This document shows, one piece after another, positions 1 to 6,284 of a stretch of 6,284 bases of DNA. Source of the DNA: Acidimicrobium sp. UBA3029 (lineage in GTDB: Bacteria > Actinomycetota > Acidimicrobiia > Acidimicrobiales > Ilumatobacteraceae). The stretch covers positions 1 through 6,284 of the forward strand of contig DFDK01000006.1 of NCBI GenBank assembly GCA_002367695.1, written 5' to 3'. Within the stretch, counting starts at the first letter, position 1. The number at the start of each line of letters is the position of its first letter. Below the pieces are notes generated by a model that was given only the letters and a program-made list of their open reading frames with translations, was not told the DNA's origin and did not search any database. The translations under genes were made by a program, and so were the position numbers.

Positions 1-323
1 GGCAACGGCAGCTGCACCAAAATGCCGTGCACATTTGGATCGAGAGCCAACTTGCGCACCTCTGCTTCGACTTGCTCTTGTGTCGCATCCTCTTCGAGAT
101 GCACGCCAACCGACTCCATGCCTGCTTCTTGAGCCTTTCTGTGTTTACTCGCTACATAGATATGACTCGGTGCATCTCCCCCGATCAGAACAGTCGCAAG
201 ACAAACCCGTGGCGAACCCGCATCCTCAATCACTTTGCGCAGACGCGCAACGGTTTCATCGCGCAATGCATTGCCATCCATCAAGATGGCACCACCCGGT
301 GAGCGCTTGAAGTTATCGGTCAT
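1..323 (-). CDS. folD: FolD: methylene-THF dehydrogenase / methenyl-THF cyclohydrolase (3' end cut by window edge)
   Basis: This bifunctional cytosolic enzyme interconverts 5,10-methylene-THF and 10-formyl-THF via methenyl-THF, using NAD(P). The 107 complete residues visible are the N-terminal catalytic domain; the NAD(P)-binding Rossmann domain lies beyond the left edge. Family signatures seen after conceptual translation are the YVASK motif (Tyr56 and Lys60, matching the catalytic Tyr/Lys pair of FolD) and the block VHGILVQLPL at 98-107 with the conserved Gln104. The ATG at 323-321 overlaps the fhs stop TGA (322-320) as ATGA. No clear Shine-Dalgarno sequence precedes it, so translational coupling to fhs is inferred. 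Its product pathway is the direct continuation of Fhs, supporting a two-gene fhs-folD operon. Identification is secure; only the length is unknown. Confidence 0.95.
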   Translation of the reverse strand, partial: MTDNFKRSPGGAILMDGNALRDETVARLRKVIEDAGSPRVCLATVLIGGDAPSHIYVASKHRKAQEAGMESVGVHLEEDATQEQVEAEVRKLALDPNVHGILVQLPL

Positions 324-2017
324 GAAAGACCAATGATTTCGCCGTTTTCGTCAAAGTCGATGATTGCTGCTGCTGGCTTTGTGCCAAGACCCGGCAGTGT
401 GCGCATTTCTCCACAGATTGGATAGATAAAACCTGCCCCTACCGAAGCACGCACTTCGCGCACTGTCAGTGTGTGGCCAGTTGGTGCACCCTTAAGCGAT
501 GCATCACCCGAAATTGAAAGGTGGGTTTTAGCAATACACACTGGCAGGTGGCCGAAACCATTGTCGGTGTAGTTCTTGAGCTGTTTGGTAGCAAGTGCTG
601 TGTACTCAACTTTTGCAGCGCCATAGATCTTGGTCGCAACAGTCTCGATCTTTTCTTTAAGCGATGCCTCAGATGGGTACAGCAAATGGAAGTCATTCTT
701 TTCTTGGCAAGCCTCTTCAACCGCCTTTGCTAAGTCGACCGCACCGGCACCACCGTCGGCGAAGTGCGTACACACAGCAACACGTGCGCCAGCCTCTGCT
801 GCGATACGACGAATCACATCATGTTCAGACTTGTGGTCGGTTGGGAAAGCGTTGATGGCAACGACTGGTGTTACGCCGTGTGCTTTGACATTTTCGATCT
901 GCTTTATCAAGTTGGCGCCACCGGCCTCAACATCGGATGGATTTTCTGCCAACAACTCTGCTGGCAATGCCTTGCCGGCAACAATCTTGTGCTTGCCAGA
1001 GTGAGCCTTGAGTGCACGCACTGTTGTCACGAGCACTGCAGCATCTGGAACAAGACCAGAGGTGCGGCATTTGATGTTGAAGAAACGCTCTGCACCCATA
1101 TCCGCACCAAAGCCTGCTTCCGTGATGAGGTAGTCGCCACCATGGATACCGATCATGTCGCCGATGATGGATGAGTTACCGTGCGCAATGTTTCCGAACG
1201 GTCCTGCGTGCACGATCACCGGAGTGTTCTCGAGAGTCTGCAACAAGTTTGGCTTGATTGCTTCGCGCATGATGACAGCCATAGAGCCGGCACCCGAAAG
1301 TTGCTCCGCGGTAACTGGAACACCTTTGGTGTTGTAGCCAACGACGATGCGACCGAAACGGGCGCGCATGTCTTCAATCGATGTCGCGAGAGCCAAGATT
1401 GCCATGACCTCTGATGCCGCTGTGATGTCAAAACCAGTTTGACGAGTAACACCGTCTTCTTTTGAGCCAAGGCCAACAATGATGTTGCGCAATGAGCGAT
1501 CGTTGACGTCAATCACTCGGCGCCACGTGATGTTGTCGAGATCAAGATCGAGTTCGTTGCCCTGATGCAAATGATTGTCGACCATTGCCGACAATAAGTT
1601 GTGCGCTGCGGTCACTGCATGGAAGTCGCCAGTGAGATGCAAGTTAAGGAGCTCCATTGGAATTACCTGGCTGTAGCCACCACCCGCTGCTCCACCCTTG
1701 ATACCAAATGTTGGTCCCATCGAAGGCTGGCGCAAACTGATCACTGCTTTTTTACCGATGTGCTTCATCGCCATTCCTAAGCCAACCGTGGTCGTGGTCT
1801 TGCCTTCACCGAGCGGTGTTGGCGTGATGGCAGTAACTACTACATACTTAGCCCTCGGGCGATCTTTCAATTCGTCGATCGCATCAAGACTGATCTTGGC
1901 GAGGCTTGTGCCGTAGGGCTCGAGTAAGTGTTCGCCAATACCCATCTGCTGCGCAATGTCTTTGAGTGGAAGGGGTTTTCCGGCACGCGCGATTTCGAGA
2001 TCGGATGGGAATGACAT
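320..2017 (-). CDS. fhs: Fhs: formate--tetrahydrofolate ligase
   Basis: The enzyme (10-formyl-THF synthetase) joins formate to tetrahydrofolate using ATP, giving 10-formyl-THF. It is 565 aa, close to the usual length of about 556, and looks intact. Visible motifs are the N-terminal SDLEIAR, the nucleotide-binding P-loop TPLGEGKT at 67-74, the family signature GIKGGAAGGGY at 105-115, HAGPFGNIAHGNSS at 270-283, a second signature region VTTVRALKAHSG at 330-341, and a C-terminal PGLGTKPAA with an acidic DFDENGEI tail. The second signature carries His-Ser-Gly where the family pattern normally has His/Asn-Gly-Gly, a minor variation. The ATG at 2017-2015 is chosen because AAGGAG lies nine bases upstream. 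It is the first gene of a minus-strand operon with folD and is divergent from the formate dehydrogenase operon, whose substrate or product is formate. Confidence 0.98.
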   Translation of the reverse strand: MSFPSDLEIARAGKPLPLKDIAQQMGIGEHLLEPYGTSLAKISLDAIDELKDRPRAKYVVVTAITPTPLGEGKTTTTVGLGMAMKHIGKKAVISLRQPSMGPTFGIKGGAAGGGYSQVIPMELLNLHLTGDFHAVTAAHNLLSAMVDNHLHQGNELDLDLDNITWRRVIDVNDRSLRNIIVGLGSKEDGVTRQTGFDITAASEVMAILALATSIEDMRARFGRIVVGYNTKGVPVTAEQLSGAGSMAVIMREAIKPNLLQTLENTPVIVHAGPFGNIAHGNSSIIGDMIGIHGGDYLITEAGFGADMGAERFFNIKCRTSGLVPDAAVLVTTVRALKAHSGKHKIVAGKALPAELLAENPSDVEAGGANLIKQIENVKAHGVTPVVAINAFPTDHKSEHDVIRRIAAEAGARVAVCTHFADGGAGAVDLAKAVEEACQEKNDFHLLYPSEASLKEKIETVATKIYGAAKVEYTALATKQLKNYTDNGFGHLPVCIAKTHLSISGDASLKGAPTGHTLTVREVRASVGAGFIYPICGEMRTLPGLGTKPAAAIIDFDENGEIIGLS

Positions 2018-2026
2018 TGTGGGTTG

Positions 2027-2032
2027 CTCCTT
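2027..2032 (-). promoter_or_regulatory. Shine-Dalgarno site of fhs
   Basis: AAGGAG on the minus strand lies nine bases before the fhs ATG at 2017. It is the strongest ribosome binding site in the window and fixes the fhs start. Confidence 0.8.
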
Positions 2033-2083
2033 GAAATATGGATTTGAGAAATGGCGGGTATTTGGTGCCGTTAAAACGACTCT

Positions 2084-2119
2084 GTCACTATATATGGCTC
2101 TAGGGGTCTGATATATGAC
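2084..2119. repeat. Imperfect inverted repeat, candidate operator
   Basis: The left arm GTCACTATAT (2084-2093) pairs with the right arm ATATATGAC (2111-2119) over nine base pairs, with one unpaired C at 2088 and a 17-base centre. It sits in the middle of the divergent intergenic region and its left arm overlaps the GTGACA box considered for fhs. This layout would suit a regulator acting on both operons, but the AT alternation makes a chance match quite possible. No specific regulator family is recognised. Confidence 0.3.
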
Positions 2120-2138
2120 GGGATCTCCTTACTGCACT

Positions 2139-2142
2139 AGGG
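2139..2142 (+). promoter_or_regulatory. Probable Shine-Dalgarno site of the formate dehydrogenase catalytic subunit
   Basis: AGGG lies seven bases before the ATG at 2150. An in-frame TAG at 2138-2140 overlaps it and bars any upstream in-frame extension. The other candidate start, ATG at 2156, would be 13 bases away, so 2150 is preferred. Confidence 0.5.
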
Positions 2143-2149
2143 TAGAGAC

Positions 2150-4117
2150 ATGGATATGGGTCGGAAGAAGAACTCCAAGCGACACGATTACGCCCCCCTC
2201 GCCCGAATCACTGAACCGATGGTGCGAGATAATGGTGTTTTGCGCACAGCCACCTGGCCAGAAGCCCTTGCCCGTGCCGCTGCAGGTTTTCAATCCGTGA
2301 AGGATGCCTATGGTCCAGATGCGATCGGATTTTTCTCGTGTTCCAAGTCAACCAACGAACTGAACTTCATTGTGCAAAAGTTTGCGCGTGCCGTAATTGG
2401 TACCAACAACATCGATTCATGTAATCGAACTTGACACGCCCCCAGCGTGGTCGGTCTGGCCACAGTCTTTGGAGCAGGTGGAGGAACATCGAGTTATCTA
2501 GAAGTTGAAACGACTGACCTCATCGTGATGTGGGGCTCGAATGCTCGCAACGCTCACCCAATTTATTTTCATCACGTGCTCAAGGGCATCCATAACGGAG
2601 CCAAGTTATATTCGGTTGATCCACGTCGCTCAGAGACCGCTCAATGGGCTGACTTATGGTTGGGGCTCAACGTCGGCTCCGATGTTGCACTCTCCAACAC
2701 CATCGCACGCGAGATCATTCATGCTGGTTTGACCAATCGTTCGTTCATCGAAAACTCCACGAGCGGCTTTGCCGACTACGCCGCATCCGTTGAAGAGTGG
2801 ACACTCGAAATGGGAAGCAAAGTTACTGGTGTGCCTGCAGAAGCAATCCGCGAACTCGCGCATGCATTAGGCAATGCAAAAACGGCACAGATCTGTTGGA
2901 CGCTTGGCATCACCGAGCACCACAACGGTGTCGACAACGTGCTGTCGTTGATCAATCTTGCGTTGTTGTGCGGTCAGGTTGGTCGGCCAAGCGCGGGACT
3001 CAACCCGTTGCGCGGTCAAAACAATGTGCAAGGCGGTGGCGACATGGGCGCATTGCCAAACAAATTGCCGGGCTTTCAAGATGTAGAAGACGATGTTGCT
3101 CGCACCAAGTTTGAAAAAATGTGGAACGTCACCATCCCGCCAAAAAATGGTTGGAACTTAACGCAGATGTTTGAAGCAATGGAACACGGCAAGATGAAGT
3201 CGGCATTTGTGGTTGGCGAAAACCCTGCGCAATCAGAAGCAGACGGAACTCATGCAACAGCATTACTTATGGATCTTGAGCATCTTGTTGTGCAAGACAT
3301 ATTTCTCACCAAGACTGCAGAACTTGCAGACGTTGTGTTGCCTGGTTCGGCCTCGTGGTGCGAAGCAGAAGGAACCGTTACCAACTCTGAGCGCCGAGTG
3401 CAACGAGTGCGCAAAGCCATCACTCCTCCTGGTAATGCCCATGATGATATTCAGATCATTGTTGACTTGGCAGGCGTGATGGGTCATACATGGAAGTACG
3501 AATCCAATGAACAAGTGTGGAACGAATTACGGAGTTTGTCGCCGATGCACTTTGGCATGACGTATTCGCGACTTGCCGACTTGGGTGGCATTCAGTGGCC
3601 ATGCTTCTCCGAAGACGCCCTCGAGCCTTCATTCCTTCACGGCAGGTTGTGGGCCGAGAAGCTTGAAGACCGTGGTCGCCTTGCACCGTTCAGTGTGGTG
3701 ATTGACTCGCCACCAGTTGAAAAGACGACTCCAGAGTTTCCATTACGCCTGACTACGGGTCGCCGACTCGATTCGTACAACACCGGCGTTCAGTCTGGTG
3801 GATTTGAAAGCCCATTACGAATGGCCGAAACTGTTGACCTGTCACCCGAAGACGCTATTTCAATGGGCATTATCGATGGTGAGATCGTGCGCATCACGTC
3901 GCCTCGAGGCACCGTGGATGCCCCAGCGCGCATTGACGACGGCCTCCGTCCAGGACTCGTATTCATGACTCCGCATTTTCCTAATGAAGTGAATACCAAC
4001 CTTTTGACCATCGAAGCAATCGATCCAAAATCTGGAACTGCCGAATTTAAGGCTGCTGCGGTGCGGATCGACAAAATTTTGAAGAGCGATATGCGCGTTC
4101 CCGTTGCTGGCGAATAG
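2150..4117 (+). CDS. fdhA: Formate dehydrogenase catalytic subunit, selenocysteine-containing, lacking the N-terminal [4Fe-4S] domain
   Basis: The enzyme interconverts formate and CO2 at a bis-MGD molybdenum or tungsten site. The reading frame runs from ATG 2150 to TAG 4115-4117 (655 aa), interrupted only by TGA at 2432-2434, read as selenocysteine 95. The context SCNRT-U-HAPSVVGL matches the active site of E. coli FdhH (Sec140, His141). LRGQNNVQGGGDMG follows with Arg288, matching Arg333; the Sec-to-Arg distance is 193 in both. The C-terminal molydopterin-dinucleotide-binding domain is recognisable (LTTGRRLDSYNTG, then HFPNEVNTNLLTIEAIDPKSGTAEFK), resembling NAD-linked formate dehydrogenases. 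The protein starts at the equivalent of about FdhH residue 46, so the Cys-x2-Cys-x3-Cys...Cys ligands and Lys44 are absent; only Cys64 and Cys91 precede Sec95. It is the first gene of an operon with a HoxF-like diaphorase subunit and a [2Fe-2S] subunit. Family assignment is very secure; formate as substrate is well supported by context. Confidence 0.95.
2432..2472 (+). promoter_or_regulatory. Selenocysteine UGA codon with bacterial SECIS-like hairpin
   Basis: TGA at 2432-2434 is followed by a hairpin in the coding RNA. GUGG (2447-2450) pairs with CCAC (2460-2463), U2451 is bulged, C2452 pairs with G2459, and the apical loop is GGUCUG (2453-2458). A short lower stem CCA (2442-2444) with UGG (2470-2472) is possible. 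The GGUCUG loop lies 19-24 bases after the UGA, the same offset as in E. coli fdhF, where the bulged U and GGUCU loop bind SelB. Caution: GGT CTG also encodes the conserved Gly-Leu, so part of the match may reflect protein conservation. Folding was done by eye. Confidence 0.85.
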
Positions 4118-4140
4118 CCCAGCATTACGCTGTTTTAGCC

Positions 4141-5943
4141 ATGGATCTCAAAGTTAACTCCTCTGTAGCAACGCCCGATGAGCGTGATGCTGTTAACAGC
4201 GTGCTTGGCAAGCCAACCCAATACAGCCAAGGTGGGATAAGAAACGAGCAAGACTTGCGCATCTCGCGGGCTGGTGAAGCGCTGCGCAATCTGCGCCATA
4301 TGTTGCTACCAACTTTGCATGCAGTAAACGATCGCGTCGGTTGGATCAGTCGCGGCTCGATTAATTACATCGCCCAACAACTTGATGTTGCGCCAGCCGA
4401 GATATACGGCGTCGCAAGCTTTTATGCATTGTTCTCGATGACAGAGCGCCCAAAGCGCCAAGTACACGTGTGTATCGACTTGGCGTGTCGCGCAATGGGC
4501 GGTCTCCGAGAAGATCAGCTTCCGCTAGGCACCCACCCATCTCCATGTCTTGGAACATGCGAACGTGCGCCCGCAGTGCTTGTCATTGAGGCCGGCGACC
4601 CAGCCCGCCACGAAGTGCTTGCGCCTGCCACACCCGTAGAGATCAGTGCACTTGCAAAAGGTGCATGGCCAGATGCCGAAGCAACTGTTATGTCAGCGAC
4701 CCCGCAAGCTATTGGTGATTCAACAAAACTTGTGTTGCTCGGTCGCATCGGCAAAGTTGATCCACTCTCTATTACCGACTATCAAGAGCACGGTGGCTTC
4801 GACGCATTGCGCAAAGCAATTCAACTCGGTGCAACTGGTGTGATTGACGAAGTAAATGCGTCTGGACTTGTTGGTCGTGGTGGTGCAGCGTTTCCGACAG
4901 GCCGCAAGTGGGGTGCGGTTGCTGGTCAACCAGTATTTCCCCACTACGCAATTTGCAATGCCGACGAATCAGAACCAGGCACGTTTAAAGATCGTGTGAT
5001 CATGGAAGGCGATCCGTTTGCGCTGGTAGAGGCGATGATCATTGCCTCGTTTGCGACGGGTTGCGAACAAGGATTTATTTATCTGCGCGGTGAATACCCG
5101 CGGGCAATACGCAACGTGCAAAATGCGATCGATGAATCAACCAAGCACGGATTTTTGGGCGACAACATCTTGGGCTCTGGGTTTAACTTCGCACTTTCAA
5201 TCGTTCGTGGTGCAGGCGCATACATTTGCGGCGAAGAAACCGCAATCTTCAACTCAATTGAGGGCTATCGCGGAGAACCGCGCAACAAACCACCGTTTCC
5301 AGTTGAAGTTGGCGTGTTTGGCAAACCGACTCTCGTCAACAACGTCGAAACACTTGTCAACGTTCTCTCCATTGTCAAAGATGGCGGTGCCGCATATGCC
5401 GCGCTTGGCACCGAGGGTTCGAAGGGTCGCAAATTGTTCTGCCTTTCTGGCGCAGTCGCAAAGCCTGGTATTTATGAAGTTGAGTTTGGTATCACACTGC
5501 GACAATTGATTGATCTCGGTGGTGGAATGCGTAGTGGATCAACCATGCAGGCCATCTTGTTGGGTGGCGCTGCAGGCGGTTTTGTTGGGCCAAACGATCT
5601 CGACTTGCCGCTCACCATGGAAGCCACTCGCGCAGCAGGTTCAAGCCTTGGATCGGGTGTAGTCATGGTGCTTGACCAATCGGTCGACATGGTCGATCAG
5701 CTCCGTCGAATTGCAGCGTTTTTCCGCGATGAATCTTGCGGACAGTGCGTGCCATGTCGCGTTGGCACCGTACGCCAAGAAGAGATCGTCTCTCGTTTGG
5801 CCAAAGGCGTCCAGTCGCACGACATCGAATTGTTGCGCGAGTTGGGCACAGTAATGCGCGATGCATCGATTTGCGGTCTTGGACAAACTGCCAACAGCGC
5901 AATTGATTCGGCCATTAACAAACTGAAAGTATTTGCAGTATGA
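4141..5943 (+). CDS. fdhB: NAD-linked formate dehydrogenase diaphorase subunit, HoxF-like NuoE-NuoF fusion
   Basis: This subunit should pass electrons between the Fe-S chain and NAD(H) through FMN. The N-terminal part (about 40-175) is a NuoE-like domain: a helical segment (GWISRGSINYIAQQL, then IYGVASFYALF) and a thioredoxin-fold [2Fe-2S] site with Cys111, Cys116, Cys136 and Cys140. The NuoF part (about 195-600) shows GRGGAAFPTGRKW at 245-257, CNADESEPGTFKDR at 272-285, GAGAYICGEETA at 357-368, and the [4Fe-4S] motif SCGQCVPCR with Cys533, Cys536, Cys539 plus Cys578. At 600 aa it matches HoxF-type fusions. The spacing between the two NuoE cysteine pairs is only 19 residues, against 35 in E. 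coli NuoE. It starts 23 bases after the catalytic gene without a visible Shine-Dalgarno sequence; MDLK is the first ATG in frame and no nearby GTG/TTG competes. The symbol is by context; a hydrogenase role (HoxF) is unlikely beside a formate dehydrogenase. Confidence 0.93.
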   Translation: MDLKVNSSVATPDERDAVNSVLGKPTQYSQGGIRNEQDLRISRAGEALRNLRHMLLPTLHAVNDRVGWISRGSINYIAQQLDVAPAEIYGVASFYALFSMTERPKRQVHVCIDLACRAMGGLREDQLPLGTHPSPCLGTCERAPAVLVIEAGDPARHEVLAPATPVEISALAKGAWPDAEATVMSATPQAIGDSTKLVLLGRIGKVDPLSITDYQEHGGFDALRKAIQLGATGVIDEVNASGLVGRGGAAFPTGRKWGAVAGQPVFPHYAICNADESEPGTFKDRVIMEGDPFALVEAMIIASFATGCEQGFIYLRGEYPRAIRNVQNAIDESTKHGFLGDNILGSGFNFALSIVRGAGAYICGEETAIFNSIEGYRGEPRNKPPFPVEVGVFGKPTLVNNVETLVNVLSIVKDGGAAYAALGTEGSKGRKLFCLSGAVAKPGIYEVEFGITLRQLIDLGGGMRSGSTMQAILLGGAAGGFVGPNDLDLPLTMEATRAAGSSLGSGVVMVLDQSVDMVDQLRRIAAFFRDESCGQCVPCRVGTVRQEEIVSRLAKGVQSHDIELLRELGTVMRDASICGLGQTANSAIDSAINKLKVFAV

Positions 5944-6284
5944 GCACTCAGGTAACTACTGGTTTGCAAGTGCGCCGCTCGGTGCAACTCACCATCGACG
6001 ATCAGCCAGTCACAGTTGCAGAGGGCGAAACGATTTTGAGTGCGTGCCGCACAATGGGCAAAGAGATTCCCACCTTGTGTTTCGGCGACACCATCACCCC
6101 AAAGAATGCTTGCAGGGTGTGCATGGTTGAGGTTGAAGGGTCGCGTGTGTTGGTGCCCTCGTGCTCACGCAAAGTCGAGCCTGGCATGGTGGTGCGTACC
6201 GACACCGAGCGCACCGACCATAGTCGCAAGTTGGTGCTCGAATTGCTCGGCTCGTCGGTTGATCTTTCTCTGACCAAAAATGTT
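5940..6284 (+). CDS. NuoG/HoxU-type [2Fe-2S] subunit of the formate dehydrogenase (3' end cut by window edge)
   Basis: The visible 115 residues form a plant-type ferredoxin domain as found at the N-terminus of NuoG, HoxU and NAD-linked formate dehydrogenase alpha subunits. The [2Fe-2S] ligands are Cys47, Cys58, Cys61 and Cys75, in the canonical Cys-x10-Cys-x2-Cys-x13-Cys spacing, with the block NACRVCMVEVEG at 57-68. Residues 89 onward (the helix TDHSRKLVLELL) resemble the lead-in to the His/Cys [4Fe-4S] motif, which would lie just past the edge. The ATG at 5940-5942 overlaps the stop of the preceding gene (5941-5943) as ATGA; no Shine-Dalgarno sequence is visible, so coupled translation is inferred. 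It probably relays electrons between the diaphorase and the catalytic subunit. It may also carry the [4Fe-4S] domain that the catalytic subunit lacks; this cannot be seen here. Confidence 0.92.
   Translation, partial: MSTQVTTGLQVRRSVQLTIDDQPVTVAEGETILSACRTMGKEIPTLCFGDTITPKNACRVCMVEVEGSRVLVPSCSRKVEPGMVVRTDTERTDHSRKLVLELLGSSVDLSLTKNV

Larger units (their letters stand above)
2018..2149. promoter_or_regulatory. Shared divergent promoter region between fhs-folD and the formate dehydrogenase operon
   Basis: These 132 bases separate two outward-facing operons and must hold the control signals of both unless transcription starts elsewhere. The region includes AT-rich boxes (TATATA at 2089-2094, ATATAT at 2111-2116). 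For fhs, a minus-strand GTGACA (complement of 2083-2088) resembles a -35 box, but the hexamer 17 bases further (CCAAAT) is a weak -10, so no promoter is called. No convincing -35/-10 pair was found for the plus strand. No tRNA, small ORF or riboswitch was recognised. The region is too short to hold the missing N-terminal domain of the neighbouring catalytic subunit. Confidence 0.6.

Noticed and set aside
630..1004. Plus-strand open frames across fhs (630-1004, 764-1174 and similar)
   Set aside because: They are antisense or out-of-frame shadows of a well-conserved gene, with no recognisable domains.
2018..2149. The missing [4Fe-4S] domain hidden upstream by a frameshift
   Set aside because: The catalytic frame meets TAG at 2138-2140, the frame upstream of that shows no cysteine motif, and the 132-base gap before fhs is too short once a promoter and start are allowed for.
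2150..2434. A separate 94-aa gene ending at TGA, or a formate dehydrogenase pseudogene broken by a nonsense mutation
   Set aside because: The TGA is exactly at the catalytic Sec position, the same frame continues with all family motifs, and a SECIS-like hairpin follows, so read-through as selenocysteine explains it better.
2447..4117. An independent protein starting at GTG 2447
   Set aside because: This GTG is the valine in the conserved HAPSVVGL block just after the Sec residue and lies within the SECIS stem; no ribosome binding site suits it.
3790..4125. Minus-strand 111-aa open frame opposite the end of the catalytic subunit
   Set aside because: It lies wholly opposite conserved coding sequence and shows no family resemblance.
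4118..4140. Terminator or promoter between the catalytic and diaphorase genes
   Set aside because: The 23-base gap shows no stem followed by a T-run and no promoter-like boxes; cotranscription is more likely.
5042..5509. Plus-strand 155-aa open frame within the NuoF-like region
   Set aside because: It is out of frame with the highly conserved FMN/NAD-binding sequence and has no recognisable motif; a shadow.
4141..5943. HoxF of a bidirectional NiFe hydrogenase or a respiratory complex I NuoEF
   Set aside because: The domain order fits HoxF, but the immediately preceding gene is a formate dehydrogenase catalytic subunit and no hydrogenase or other Nuo subunits are present in the window.

Overview
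The window is a compact, gene-dense bacterial segment with moderate GC content (judged by eye). It carries two divergent operons that share a 132-bp intergenic region, and everything in it concerns formate and one-carbon metabolism. The proteins resemble actinobacterial (possibly Acidimicrobiia-type) homologues, but this assignment comes from memory of sequence style and is low confidence. No tRNA, rRNA, CRISPR array, insertion sequence or other mobile element was seen.

Minus strand (positions 2017 down to 1): fhs, formate--tetrahydrofolate ligase, is complete. It is followed with a 4-base ATGA overlap by folD, methylene-THF dehydrogenase/methenyl-THF cyclohydrolase, which runs off the left edge. 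Together they convert formate to 10-formyl-THF and then to methenyl- and methylene-THF.

Plus strand (2150 to the right edge): a three-gene NAD-linked formate dehydrogenase operon. The first gene is a molybdenum/tungsten-bis-MGD catalytic subunit (655 aa). It appears as two open reading frames only because an in-frame TGA at 2432-2434 sits exactly at the active-site selenocysteine position. A bacterial SECIS-like hairpin follows immediately. The second gene is a HoxF-like fusion of NuoE and NuoF domains (600 aa: [2Fe-2S], FMN, NAD, [4Fe-4S]). The third begins with a 4-base ATGA overlap, starts with a NuoG/HoxU-type [2Fe-2S] domain and is cut by the window end.

The main oddity is that the catalytic subunit lacks the usual N-terminal [4Fe-4S] domain. 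It begins about 45 residues later than E. coli FdhH, just past the four cysteine ligands and the conserved lysine. The only Fe-S N-terminal module in the operon is on the separate third gene. This suggests a catalytic subunit split in two, with the C-terminal piece encoded first and the N-terminal Fe-S piece encoded last, on either side of the diaphorase gene.

As a system, the locus couples reversible formate/CO2 conversion with NAD(H) to entry of formate into the folate C1 pool. This would suit formate assimilation, C1 detoxification, or the first steps of a reductive-glycine or Wood-Ljungdahl-like methyl branch. Direction of flux cannot be read from this sequence.
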